64,000 bases of DNA, taken from assembly GCA_037349315.1 (NCBI GenBank), contig JBAIAC010000023.1:38489501-38553500 (forward strand). Reading direction: 5' to 3'. The stretch's first letter is position 1. Every line of letters starts with the position of its first letter. Origin of the DNA: Chelydra serpentina (lineage: Eukaryota; Chordata; Testudines; Chelydridae). Below, one piece after another: positions 12,158-21,870 of the stretch. The position numbers and the translations under genes were made by a program. The notes below the pieces were generated by a model, which had not been told where the DNA came from, ran no database searches, and saw only the letters and a program-made list of their open reading frames with translations.

Positions 12158-12779
12158 AGATAAATTTCCTCAGCAGGATCATACTTGATTCCAGGCAATT
12201 TTACAGGAAGGCAAGTTGGTCACCAGGTCCATACTTCAGGCTGCAGTTGATTCAGCGGACACGCCCTCTCTTGTATTGGCAACTGGACTTGTCATGAGGA
12301 GGTAATCCTGGTAACACTCCTCAGGTTTCCCTAGAGAGGTACAGAACACAAACGAGGACTTTCCCTTCAGTGAATCACATCCCTTCAGCCAGAAAACTGA
12401 TGATTTCTTACACTCGCTTAAAGAACCACTTTATGATCCTAGGACGTATATACACAGGCACCAAAGGGAAAATGTTATCACCTACCACCAGCCCAGTGCT
12501 ATAGAAGTCCACACTTCTACCACCAACGAGCCTACAAACCTTTTCAGAAACACCCTAAGGTACACAGAACCCGTCCACTGTTCTGGCAGCGCAGACCTCC
12601 GCAAAACACACTAAGTCACTGCGAAAGCGGTATTTCTTAGTGCACCTAGAGAGCCATCAACCACTCCATACACCGAACTCTTACCCTAAACCCCTTTCAG
12701 GGATTGTCTCAAACTTTCTACTAGCTTGGAGAGCTATAACAACAGACAAGTAGGTCTTGGACATTGTCCAATGGAGCTA

Positions 12780-13536
12780 CATTGTGGCATTTATGCCGAC
12801 ACCTCCTCCACATCCCCCACCCTGACCACCCATCAGAGATTTCTCTCATAACAGTATTCTTACCCTAGAGGGTGGACTCCCTTCTGCAGAGAGGAGCAGT
12901 GGAGACAGTCCCTGCAGCCTTTCAGGGCACAGGGTTCTATTCCAACTATCTTCTAGTACCCAAGAAGAAAGGGGGATGGAGACCAATTTTGCATCTCCGA
13001 CACCTCAACCATTCGATTCGCAAGCCATAATTCTGTTTGGTCACGCTTGCAGCCATCATTCCCTCCCTGGAAAAAGGCATACGGTTTACAGCTCTAGACA
13101 TGCAAGACACCTACTTCCATATTGGCATACATCCGACCCACAGAAGGTTCCTGAGGTTTAAAATGGATCATTGACGCTTCCAATACCGGGTTCTCCTATT
13201 CGAGCTCCCACTGCTTCATAAGTTTTTACAAAGGTTTTCTCTGTGGAAGTGTCTCACCTACGATGTCAAGGAATCCTTGTCTTCCCCTACCTGGACGACT
13301 GGCTGCTGACTGTCCAGTCCAGAGAGGAAGCTCGAGCATTGATGTCCCAGCTTCTTCTTCTCCTCTCCTCCCTAGGAGTGAGCATCAACATTGAAAAATC
13401 AACTTTGCATCCTACTCGATTCTGCAAATTCATAGTAGCTTGCATCGACACAGCCTCCGCACAAGCATATCTGCCACAGGACAGATTCCAGAGTCTACTG
13501 AACCAAATAGCCCTGATAACCTCCAACCCTTCGGTC
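12780..13536 (+). pseudogene. DIRS reverse transcriptase remnant
   Basis: Translation in shifting frames gives recognisable RT blocks: PKKKGGWRPILHLRHLN (about 12960-13010), FTALDMQDTYFHIGIHP (about 13085-13135; the family usually has LDLKDAYFHI, catalytic Asp present) and VFPYLDDWLLTVQS (about 13275-13317, the YxDD box). Several stops and frameshifts separate them. The sequence ends abruptly in the T-run of the RPL37A insertion at 13537, so RNase H and recombinase are missing. Confidence 0.78.
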
Positions 13537-14290
<754 letters not shown>

Positions 14291-14345
14291 AAGTAAAGAA
14301 GTTGGGGTGGAAATAGAGATTCTTTTTTTCTCACATCTTTCACCA

Positions 14346-14664
14346 AGGGTTTGTCTACACATAGGGCTGGTCTACACTAACACTGTAAGTTGACCGAAGT
14401 TACGCTACTTCAGTTACATACATTATGCAACTCAGGTCGACTTACAGCAGTGTCGTCTTAGAGTGTCTCCTGTCAACACAGTGCTGTGTCGACAGGAGAC
14501 ACTCTCCCGCTGACTTACCTTCCGCCTCTCAGGGAGGTGGAGTACAGATGTTGATGGGAGAGTGCTCTGCCATCAACTTAGCTTGTCTTGACCAGACCCG
14601 CTAAATCAACACCGCTGCATCGATCACAGAAGTGCCGATTTAGCCAGAAGTATAGACAAGTCCA
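14346..14664. mobile_element. MITE with central 44-bp palindrome
   Basis: The left part is TAGGGCTGGTCTACACTAAC and the right end is AAGTATAGACAAGTCC. Internal blocks such as AAGTTGACCGAAGTTACGC and CGCTAAATCAACACCGCTGC match a common turtle MITE as I recall it. The palindrome at 14461-14504 has 21-base arms (GAGTGTCTCCTGTCAACACA plus G) around TG, with one mismatch. Confidence 0.8.
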
Positions 14665-14711
14665 CACACACCTTTTGTATTGCTATACCTATATCTGTTT
14701 AGAAACCTGTA

Positions 14712-15165
14712 TCATAGAATCATAGAAATATAGGGCTGAAAGGGACCTTGAGAAGCCATAAAATCCAACCCCCTGTGCTTAGGCAGAACGAAGAAAACCT
14801 AGACCATCCCTGTCAAGCGTTTGTTCAACCTATTCTTAAAAATCTCCAGTGATGAGGATTCCACAACCTCTCTTGGAAACCTATTCCAGAGCTTAACTAC
14901 CCTTAGAGTTAGAAAGTGTTTTTCTCTCTATTTAACCTAAATCTCCCTTGCTGCAGATTAAGCCCATTACTACTTGTCCTACCTTAAATGGACATGGAGA
15001 ACAATTGATCACAATCCTCTTTTTATAACAGCCCTTAACATATTTGAAGAGTATCATCAGGTCCCCCATCAGTCTTCTTTTCTCAGAAGTAAGCATGCCC
15101 AGTTTTTTTAACCTTTCCTTGTAGGCTAAACCTATTTTCATATAGTTAAAGCAATACAACCCCTG
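14712..15165 (-). mobile_element. CR1-type LINE 3' fragment, degenerate
   Basis: It starts with TCATAGAATCATAGAAATAT and GGGCTGAAAGGGACCTTGAG, the reverse of a CR1 3' end. The minus strand then shows a decayed ORF2 C-terminus (for example AYKERLKKLGMLTSEKRRLM, matching [20 protein letters not shown] of the intact copy). 5'-truncated and old. Confidence 0.85.
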
Positions 15166-15478
15166 AGTCTGGACACAGTTATACCAGTGGGAAAGGTGTT
15201 TATATTGGTGTAAATTATTCTCATAAATATATGGACTCTTAGGTGATACTTGTGAGAATAGTAGATGGTAAAATGATTATGTTTAAATTGAGCCTTAATT
15301 CAAAAACAAGATCTGGTGCAGGGTGAAGCTTATTACTTTGCTTCCAAAGTGAAACAGTAGAATGCTTTACTCACTCCACGTATTCATGCCGGCTTCATAG
15401 AAGTCATTTTTTCAGGGCAGAGTGTGGGGGGTATATACATTCTAGGACTAACAATCCCTTTTCATTTTTGTTTTTCAG
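15166..15478. other. ATP11B intron, unique stretch
   Basis: AT-rich intron sequence up to the acceptor TTTTTCAG at 15471-15478. Nothing recognisable. Confidence 0.6.
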
Positions 15479-15538
15479 AATGTATGCTTTATTACACCAC
15501 AATTTTTATATCAGTTCTTTTGTTTGTTTTCACAACAA
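15479..15538 (+). CDS. ATP11B: ATP11B exon: TM5, 20 codons
   Basis: Acceptor TTTTTCAG, donor CAA|GTAAGT. The exon is exactly 20 codons, phase 0 at both ends: NVCFITPQFLYQFFCLFSQQ. Joined to the previous exon it gives YFFYKNVCFITPQFLYQF, the rest of transmembrane segment 5 and the short turn before TM6. In human ATP11B this stretch is nearly the same as far as I recall (one Phe/Tyr difference). Confidence 0.95.
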
Positions 15539-15764
15539 GTAAGTATTGGGTGTCTAACTTCTTTGTACATTGAAGGGGATGTTAAATGAATAGACAAATG
15601 GGGAGGAAAGCAGTAAACTTTCTGCAGAAACTTTGTCCAATTTGGCAGCTGAGTAGGATTTTTGTTGTTGTTTTTTTTGTAAATTGCATATTCTTTTGCC
15701 TGTTGCTTTTCTGGCATAACTCATTGCAATTTTACGATATTGGTATTCATAATATTCTAAAGTG

Positions 15765-15947
15765 TCCCCCAGATTCCCAGGGCTTCTCTGCGCAACATAG
15801 CTACCGCTTCTCATGGAGGCGGATTAACTATGCTGATTGGAGAAGTTCTCCCTTCGGCATAGAACCGTCTTTGCTCAGGCACTACATCGGCGCAAGTGCA
15901 CCAGTGCAGATGCACTGCTGCAGAGTTTTAAGTATAGACCTGCCTGA
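15765..15947. mobile_element. MITE fragment
   Basis: The left CAGGGCTTCTCTGCGCAACA and the right AAGTATAGACCTGCCTG resemble opposite ends of a turtle MITE. The inside (GGAGGCGGATTAACTATGCT, GAAGTTCTCCCTTCGGCATA) fits the same family from memory. It is internally shortened. Confidence 0.6.
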
Positions 15948-16024
15948 ACTTAGAAGATTACTTCACATTTGCATAGTAAAGGATGATCACAAATGTCCAA
16001 ACTAGAACTTGCTTAAATTATTAA

Positions 16025-16138
16025 TACTTTGGGGTAGGGGACTGACGTGTTATTCTGTTTGCACAGTGTCTATCACAGTGGAGTCCTAGTCTATGATGGG
16101 AACTAGTAGGTGCTACAGTAATACAAATACAAAATAAT
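16025..16138 (+). mobile_element. Dispersed SINE/LINE-tail repeat
   Basis: TTTGCACAGTGTCTATCACA, GTCCTAGTCTATGATGGGAA and TACAGTAATACAAATACAAA match, with divergence, the tail of the repeat at 33990-34142 (ACGGGGCCTACCGCAGTTGG, GATCCATGACTGGGCCCC, CACAATACAGATAACAAA). It ends in an A-rich tail on the + strand. Family name uncertain. Confidence 0.6.
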
Positions 16139-16333
16139 TTAAAGAGGATTTAACACAGTGCAATGCACTTTCATGTATACACTGTATATTTAAAAAATTT
16201 TAAATTGTGCAAATTCGCATGAGATTAGGTAGATTTGCTGCTACTATTGCTTTTATGTATCTGTTTTTAAACATGTCAATTTCCATTTTTGGATTTAAAA
16301 ACGTAAACTAATTAAGTGTATTTCCATTTACAG

Positions 16334-16461
16334 ACGCTCTATGACAGTGTGTACCTGACTTTATACAACATTAGTTTCACTTCTTTGCCTGTTCTGATGT
16401 ACAGTCTTTTTGAACAGCATGTTCACCCTCATGTGTTACAGAGCAAGCCAACACTGTATAG
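16334..16461 (+). CDS. ATP11B: ATP11B exon: TM6 segment
   Basis: Acceptor TTTACAG, donor TATAG|GTATGC. It reads [20 protein letters not shown], then [20 protein letters not shown] and LYR, starting in phase 0 and ending two bases into an Arg codon finished at 20198. The hydrophobic stretch [21 protein letters not shown] is transmembrane segment 6. QHVxPHVLQxKPTLY is typical of ATP11B. Confidence 0.96.
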
Positions 16462-16739
16462 GTATGCATACCCTTTGTAACTAAATGTGGACCTAGTAGA
16501 ATGTCAGTCACAAAACTTACTAATAAAGTGAAATAAAGTGGTGTCTTCTGTAGTTATATCTTAATGTGCTAAAATTACTGCATTTGCTTAGATTCCCCAG
16601 TATTTGTATAACTTAGCAACCTTCAGAAGAAAAACTTGTAAAAATGAGGTTTCCAATATTAAAGGTTAGTTTTCAAAAATATTTTTGTGATTCAAGAGCC
16701 ACATCTGTTATATCCAATTCCATGTTAAGATTTGAAAAG
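16462..16739. other. ATP11B intron before DIRS copy 2
   Basis: Short unique AT-rich intron stretch; nothing recognised. Confidence 0.6.
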
Positions 16740-16762
16740 AATGAGCTCTTTTTCGAATGATG

Positions 16763-16950
16763 GTGGTCCCTATTGTATTCCACTGAGGGTTTACACATGC
16801 GAGCCATGCATCTGGAGCCAGAGAATTTGAAAGCAGGAGTGTCCATTGGTCCGTGCATGTGTTCTTGCTTCACCTCATGGTTTCGTCTGAGGTGATAAAG
16901 GGTGGGGCGGATCGACTGCATCTCAGTTCCTTCTCACCATTGCATAGTCC
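16763..16950. repeat. DIRS copy 2 left inverted terminus
   Basis: It pairs in reverse complement with about 18880-19070. Shared blocks include GAGCCATGCATCTGGAGCC (right side in reverse GAGCACCATGCATCCAGAGC) and GGTGATAAAGG. Confidence 0.8.
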
Positions 16951-16991
16951 GAGTCAGAACTACTAGCGTCCTCTCGTGTGTGTGACACACC

Positions 16992-17109
16992 TAGGGTGAC
17001 CAGATGTCCCAATTTTTGGGTCTTTTTTGTATATAGGGTCCTATTTCTCCCCCCCCCCCCCCCCCCCCCCCCCATCCTGATTTTTCACACTTGCTGTCTG
17101 GTCACCCTA
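16992..17109. mobile_element. 118-bp hAT-type MITE with perfect TSD
   Basis: The terminal inverted repeats are TAGGGTGACCAGA and TCTGGTCACCCTA. The flanking 8-bp direct repeats GACACACC (16984-16991 and 17110-17117) are identical, as expected for hAT transposition. The interior includes a run of 25 C at 17049-17073. It has no coding capacity. Related pieces start near 57047 and 59428. Confidence 0.93.
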
Positions 17110-17282
17110 GACACACCTTAAAAAGTGTAGTTGTATACAATTTGTTTTTCTTGTATTTGCTGTTTTTACTGTTTTAACATAGTTTTAGCTTTTTAATAGT
17201 GTTTGAGTAGAACTGAGACTTTGGGGGAATCTGTTTACTGCTTACCCTTCCCACCTGCATACCCACGTGTGGGTACTGGACT

Positions 17283-17498
17283 ATGCTGAAGACTCATGGA
17301 TTTAAAATCTGTGCCTCCTGCCTGCCTTTCTTCTTGATCAGCGACGAACATCTGTGCTGCCTCTACTGCTTGGGAGAAATCCACATTTCATCCAGGTGCA
17401 GTATCTGCCAGTCTTTCCCAAGCTGTACCTGTTACTCCGTTAATTGGACCAAATTAACTACGCCTGGCCTCCTTACCACTCCTGCCACTAATAATTGA
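17283..17498 (+). pseudogene. DIRS Gag-like N-terminus, fused to downstream part
   Basis: MLKTHGFKICASC and CLYCLGEIHISSRCSIC repeat the zinc-knuckle pattern of copy 1. After about 17440 the similarity to copy 1 stops and the sequence continues into the region upstream of the recombinase, marking the internal deletion. Confidence 0.7.
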
Positions 17499-18720
17499 CA
17501 AGATCAAGCAGGAAAGAGCCACAGTCATCCTGATTATCTCATTCTGGCCAAGACAGTTCTGGTTTTCCAACCATCTCTGCATGTCAGCTCATGCCCCACT
17601 TTCCCTGAGCTGCTAACACAACACGGTGGCAGGATCAGACATCCCGATCCACAGATGCCTCAACTCGGAGCATGGTATTTGGATGGGGGAATCTGCTCTA
17701 GAACAAGAGTGCTCGTCGGAAGTGCAAGACATCCTATCGAGCAGAAGGAAAGATTCCTCTAGGCATTCCTACCGGGCCAAGTTCAAAAGCTTCGCCTCCT
17801 GGGCCGAACCGAAGGTGCTTTCCCCAGAGGAAGTGGAGATTCCCCTTCTTTTGAATTACTTCCTGTCCTTAAAGATGTCAGGGCTTGCCCTAAACTCTTT
17901 CAAGATCCACCTAACGGCAATCAGCACCTTCCATCCTCCCAGAGAAGGACACTTCCTATTTACACATCCATTGACTACTAGGTTTTGCAAAGGCCTCCTC
18001 TGAACTTTTCCACCTGTACAGCCTATTGCTCCCCAATGGGACCTAAACCTCGTCCTGTTGGCACTGATGAAACAATCCTTTGAGCTGCTGGGTTCATGCT
18101 CTGTGTCCCTTCTTTCCATGAAGGTCACCTTCTTCCTTGTGGCTATCACTTCAGTGAGAAGGGTAGAGGAACTTGGGGCCATGATGGTGGACTCCCCTTT
18201 CACCACTTCCCATAAAAAGTCTCCCTGTGCCTATATCCTGAGTTTCTACCAAAGGTCATCTCTCAGTTTCATCTCAACCTACCGATCCACTTGCCTGCTT
18301 TCTTCCCAAAGCCTCACGCCTCAGAAAAGGAACGACGACTTCACTCCTTTGATGTACGCTTGATTTGACAAGATTTGATCAGAAAGTCTTCTAGATTGTT
18401 TATTCCAATAGCAGCAAGAGTTAAGAGGCAAGCACCTGAGAATTTCCAAATGGATTTCCAGGTGCATTACACTATGCTATCAGTTGTCAGGACTGTCTCC
18501 ACTCCTCAGGATGAGGGCCCATTCCGTGAGAGCCCAGACATCCATCATGGCCACCCTCCACGATGTGCCTCTTAGAGAATATGTAGGGTGGCCACATGGA
18601 GTTTTGTACATACCTTCACTATATGTTACGCCTTGGTGTAGAACTCTGCGATGGATGCCTCATTCAGCACAGCTATCCTCCACTCAACCATTCCATCATT
18701 ATCCTCACACCCCTCTCCAA
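17499..18720 (+). pseudogene. DIRS tyrosine recombinase remnant
   Basis: Open pieces at 17626-18003, 18058-18363 and 18484-18753 together cover a tyrosine recombinase. The N-terminal core-binding part is SSRRKDSSRHSYRAKFKSFA (about 17738-17797). The catalytic part includes ITSVRRVEELGAM (first catalytic Arg, about 18147-18185), HSVRAQTS (HxxR box, about 18520-18543) and YIPSLYVTP (candidate nucleophilic Tyr, about 18607-18635). At least two frame changes break it. In DIRS elements this enzyme integrates a circular DNA intermediate without target duplication. Not functional here. Confidence 0.8.
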
Positions 18721-18785
18721 ATTAGGTACTGCTTGTTAATCACCCTAAGTTGAATAGAATAGGGACCATCACTTGAGGAAGAGGA

Positions 18786-19113
18786 GGTTACTTACCTGTA
18801 ACTGGAAGTTCTTTGAGATGTGAAGTCCCTATCTGTATTCCACATCTGCAACAGAGGGGGAAAAGAGCAGGATCTGTTGGATTTGTGGTGGAGAGGTAAC
18901 TGGAGACACGGTCAGTCCGCCCTGTCCTTTATCACCGTGGACAAAACCATGAGGCAAAGCAAAAGCACATGCATGGACCAACAGACACTACTACTTTCAG
19001 ATTCTCCGGCTCTGGATGCATGGTGCTCATGTATAAACCCTCAGTGCAATTCAGATAGGGACCACATGTCTTGAAGAACTACCAGTTATAGGTAAGTAAC
19101 CTCCTCTTCTCAA
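18786..19113. repeat. DIRS internal complementary region and right terminus
   Basis: GAGGTTACTTACCTGTAACT (18786-18805) and the following bases are the reverse complement, with some changes, of CCAGTTATAGGTAAGTAACC (19083-19102). This pairing of an internal region with the outer terminus is diagnostic for DIRS. On the + strand the right copy contains a splice-donor-like ATAG|GTAAGT at 19091/19092. Confidence 0.75.
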
Positions 19114-19115
19114 TC

Positions 19116-20197
19116 ACTGTCAGCTCATGTCCAAGATCAGTGGAGGGGCTGCAGGTGGCAATCCTTGTAGTGAAGGACAGTTTGGGAGAAAACAGTATTT
19201 ATCCTTGTGTGACTCTCTTCCTATTCTCTCTCAAATTCAACCTATCCCCCTCAAAACTAGTTGTTACTATGTACCTCATTCCTCTGCTGTCTGCAGTTTG
19301 TGCTTGAGGACTAGACGTCCCCTAGTGGCAGGATGTGGTACTGCATCCTTCAGCACACTAACTGCATTACACAGTTGTGATATTATTGGTGATGATTAGT
19401 CCCTTTAGCGTCTAATGATCAGCTGATGCTTTCTAAATTATAAATTATATTTACTTACTGAAGGTAGTTTTGCTTATTGGAGACAGAAAAATGTACTGTA
19501 GCTAAAACTAAATTCACTCGTCATCTCCAAAGATCTTTTAAGTATAACCATCTGTCATAATTTATTTTGGTTTTTTTATTTGTATCTAAAGTAATAAGTG
19601 AAATAAAAGTCTATAGACAAAACAGATGCTCAGATTCTACAGTGATGGGAGCATATAAATACCCATAAAGAAAATACAGTGCAGATTAAAAAAATGTCTT
19701 AGCCAAGATTTGATAGTAAGGTTACAGCACCTAGGAGGCAGGCGCTGCCACCCCTCGGGAAGGAGGAACTTCATTGTCTGCCATTCAAATACAATTGTCA
19801 CTGACATTCCTGTTAGACTTTTTTATTGGACATCTGTCCACTAGAAAATGGACTGAGACCAGCTTTTTAAAAATATGTTAAGTGGTTAAAGCAGGGTACT
19901 CTGAGAGAGCTCCCACTGATTCCTCTTACAGCCTGAGGTATATCATTTAACCTTTCTGCCTACGTTTTTCCATGAAATTGAGATAAAAATAATAGTCCGC
20001 TTACAAGGGTGTTTGTAAAGGTTTCCAGTTACCTGTCCCTTAAAGAATTTTTATTTCTTTGCATTTTTAAAAAAATGCATCTCAGCAAAGTTAGAGAATG
20101 AATGAATGTTGTTGTTTTGAGTAATGCCGTTTCAGTAGCTAGCTGATTGGCTTTTCGGAGAAAATTTGAAATCTAAAATTTGTTTTATTTCCCACAG
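19116..20197. other. ATP11B intron after DIRS copy 2
   Basis: About 1.1 kb of intron with no coding signal, ending in the acceptor CCCACAG at 20191-20197. No clear repeat. Confidence 0.6.
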
Positions 20198-20336
20198 AGA
20201 CATTAGGAAAAATGCACTCTTGGGCTTTAAACCGTTTCTTTACTGGACCATTTTGGGGTTCTCTCATGCATTTGTTTTCTTCTATGGCTCGTATCTTCTG
20301 ATGGGAGAAGACACTTCTCTGCTGGGAAATGGCCAG
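20198..20336 (+). CDS. ATP11B: ATP11B exon: TM7 segment
   Basis: Acceptor TTTCCCACAG, donor CAG|GTAAAA. It completes the split Arg codon and reads DIRKNALLGFKPFLYWTILG, FSHAFVFFYGSYLLMGEDTS and LLGNGQ. The hydrophobic stretch FLYWTILGFSHAFVFFYGSYLL is transmembrane segment 7, followed by an extracytosolic loop. It ends in phase 0. Confidence 0.96.
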
Positions 20337-20864
20337 GTAAAATAGTTCACAAATTGCAAGACAGTGTATTCAGTGATTATTTTTTTTTAAATGTATTTAA
20401 TATACTCTACACAGTGTACTCTGCTAGTGTACTCTAGCAGTGCAAAAATCATACTGTATTCAGTAAATTTAAACAGTAAACCAGTATACTTCTTTTTTTC
20501 TAGACCTTAAAAATACCTTCTACACTGAATAAATACAAAATGTACTTTACCATTATTCCCTTATAGGCAGTAAAAGATCCTGAAATTAAAGTGAAGAAAA
20601 TGCAGCAGGGCAGATCATTCATATGATGATCTGTTGCTCCTAGGCTGGTGCCTGGATGTTTGTCCAAAATAAACTCATGTCCTAGAAAGATCCCTGCTAA
20701 TGGATTAGATTCTATCTGCTTTATTTCTAATATAGTAAATAATTAAAATATTGAATCTTTGGATAGTGATTATGAAAAACAATTACTGTTCTATTCTAAT
20801 TATTGAAAATCTGCACACTTTCTGGTTACGTAACTTTCCCTTTGTATTAGCCAGTGACAGTAGA

Positions 20865-21290
20865 ACCACTGAGTTACAAACACTTTGGGAATGGAGGTTA
20901 ATTGTAATTCTGAAATGTTCATAACTCTGAACAAAAATGTTATGGTTCTTTCAAAAGTTTACAATTAAACATTGACTTAATACAACTTTGAAACTTGACT
21001 ATGCAGAAGAAAAATGCTGCTTTTAACTATCTTAATTTAAATGAAACAAGCACAGAAAGTTTCCTTACCTCGTCAAATCTTTTTTTAAACTTTCCCTTTA
21101 TTTTTTTAGTAGTTTAAGTTTAAAACAGTAATGCACTGTATTGGCTGCTTTTTTGTGGGGAAGGGGGACTCTCTTGCTGTCTGATTGCATACTTCCATTC
21201 CAAGTGAGGTGTGTGGTTGACTGGTCAGTTCATAACTGTGATGCTCTACTCTATAAAGCCTGATGTTCATAAAAGCCCAAACAAAAACCC
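20865..21290. mobile_element. Dispersed repeat, family not named
   Basis: Blocks such as CACTGAGTTACAAACACTTT, GGGAATGGAGGTTAATTGTA, TTCATAACTCTGAACAAAAA and AAACTTGACTATGCAGAAGA belong to a repeat I recognise as common in turtle and crocodile DNA. Terminal structure is not clear, so borders are approximate. Confidence 0.5.
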
Positions 21291-21764
21291 ACAGAAAAAT
21301 TAAATGGATTACTGAGTTTTTATTTCACATGAAAACCTGTAATAAAATGTGTTTGAACTACCAGTGAATTATGACTGAAGATGATAGAGCATTATATAAA
21401 TACCTCCACTCTCGGAGGTACAGGTATTCAAGCATTAAAAGAGAGATCCTTCCAGATGAGCATTTCTATCTTAGCCACTAACAAAATGTTGAGCAATCCT
21501 TTAGTATGCCCTGGAGTATATTTTGATATTTATTAAGATAATGAATAGAAAACCCTGTGCAACTCTTAATTGTAAGAGTAATTCTGCATAATTGTGTATC
21601 TTTATTCCAAAAAAATTTGTCCTGAGAGCATGTGCTGAAAGGCTTCTTTTGAAGTTCTCACAGATCCAGTATAATAGTATTCAAAATGTCATTGTTTAAC
21701 ATCTCTGTAACTTGACGTTTTTAAATCATGATTTGAGGACTTCTATAACTCAGCCAGAGTTTGA

Positions 21765-21870
21765 GTCTATTACAGGAGTGGGTGGGCAAGGTTCTGTGGC
21801 CTGCCATGTGCAGGAGGTTAGACTAGATGATCATGATTCTTTCTGTCCTGAATGTCTGAGTCTAACAGGA
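21765..21870 (+). mobile_element. CR1/L3-like LINE 3' tail
   Basis: GGGCAAGGTTCTGTGGCCTG, GTGCAGGAGGTTAGACTAGA and TGATCATGATTCTTTCTGTC are typical of a CR1/L3-like LINE 3' end. Only the last hundred bases are present. Confidence 0.7.

Larger units (their letters stand above)
15539..16333. other. ATP11B intron with two small repeats
   Basis: It holds a MITE fragment (about 15765-15947) and a short dispersed repeat (about 16025-16138). The rest is AT-rich and ends in the acceptor CATTTACAG. Confidence 0.65.
16740..19115 (+). mobile_element. DIRS-like YR retrotransposon copy 2, RT deleted
   Basis: The left end (GGTCCCTATTGTATTCCACT at 16765, then GAGGGTTTACACATG) and the right end (CATGTATAAACCCTCAGTGC near 19028, then CAGATAGGGACCACATG) are inverted copies of each other over about 180 bases or more. 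The interior has the N-terminus of the Gag-like ORF (17283-17440), then jumps to the region before and including the tyrosine recombinase (about 17490-18700). The whole reverse transcriptase is missing. A hAT MITE sits at 16992-17109. Confidence 0.83.
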
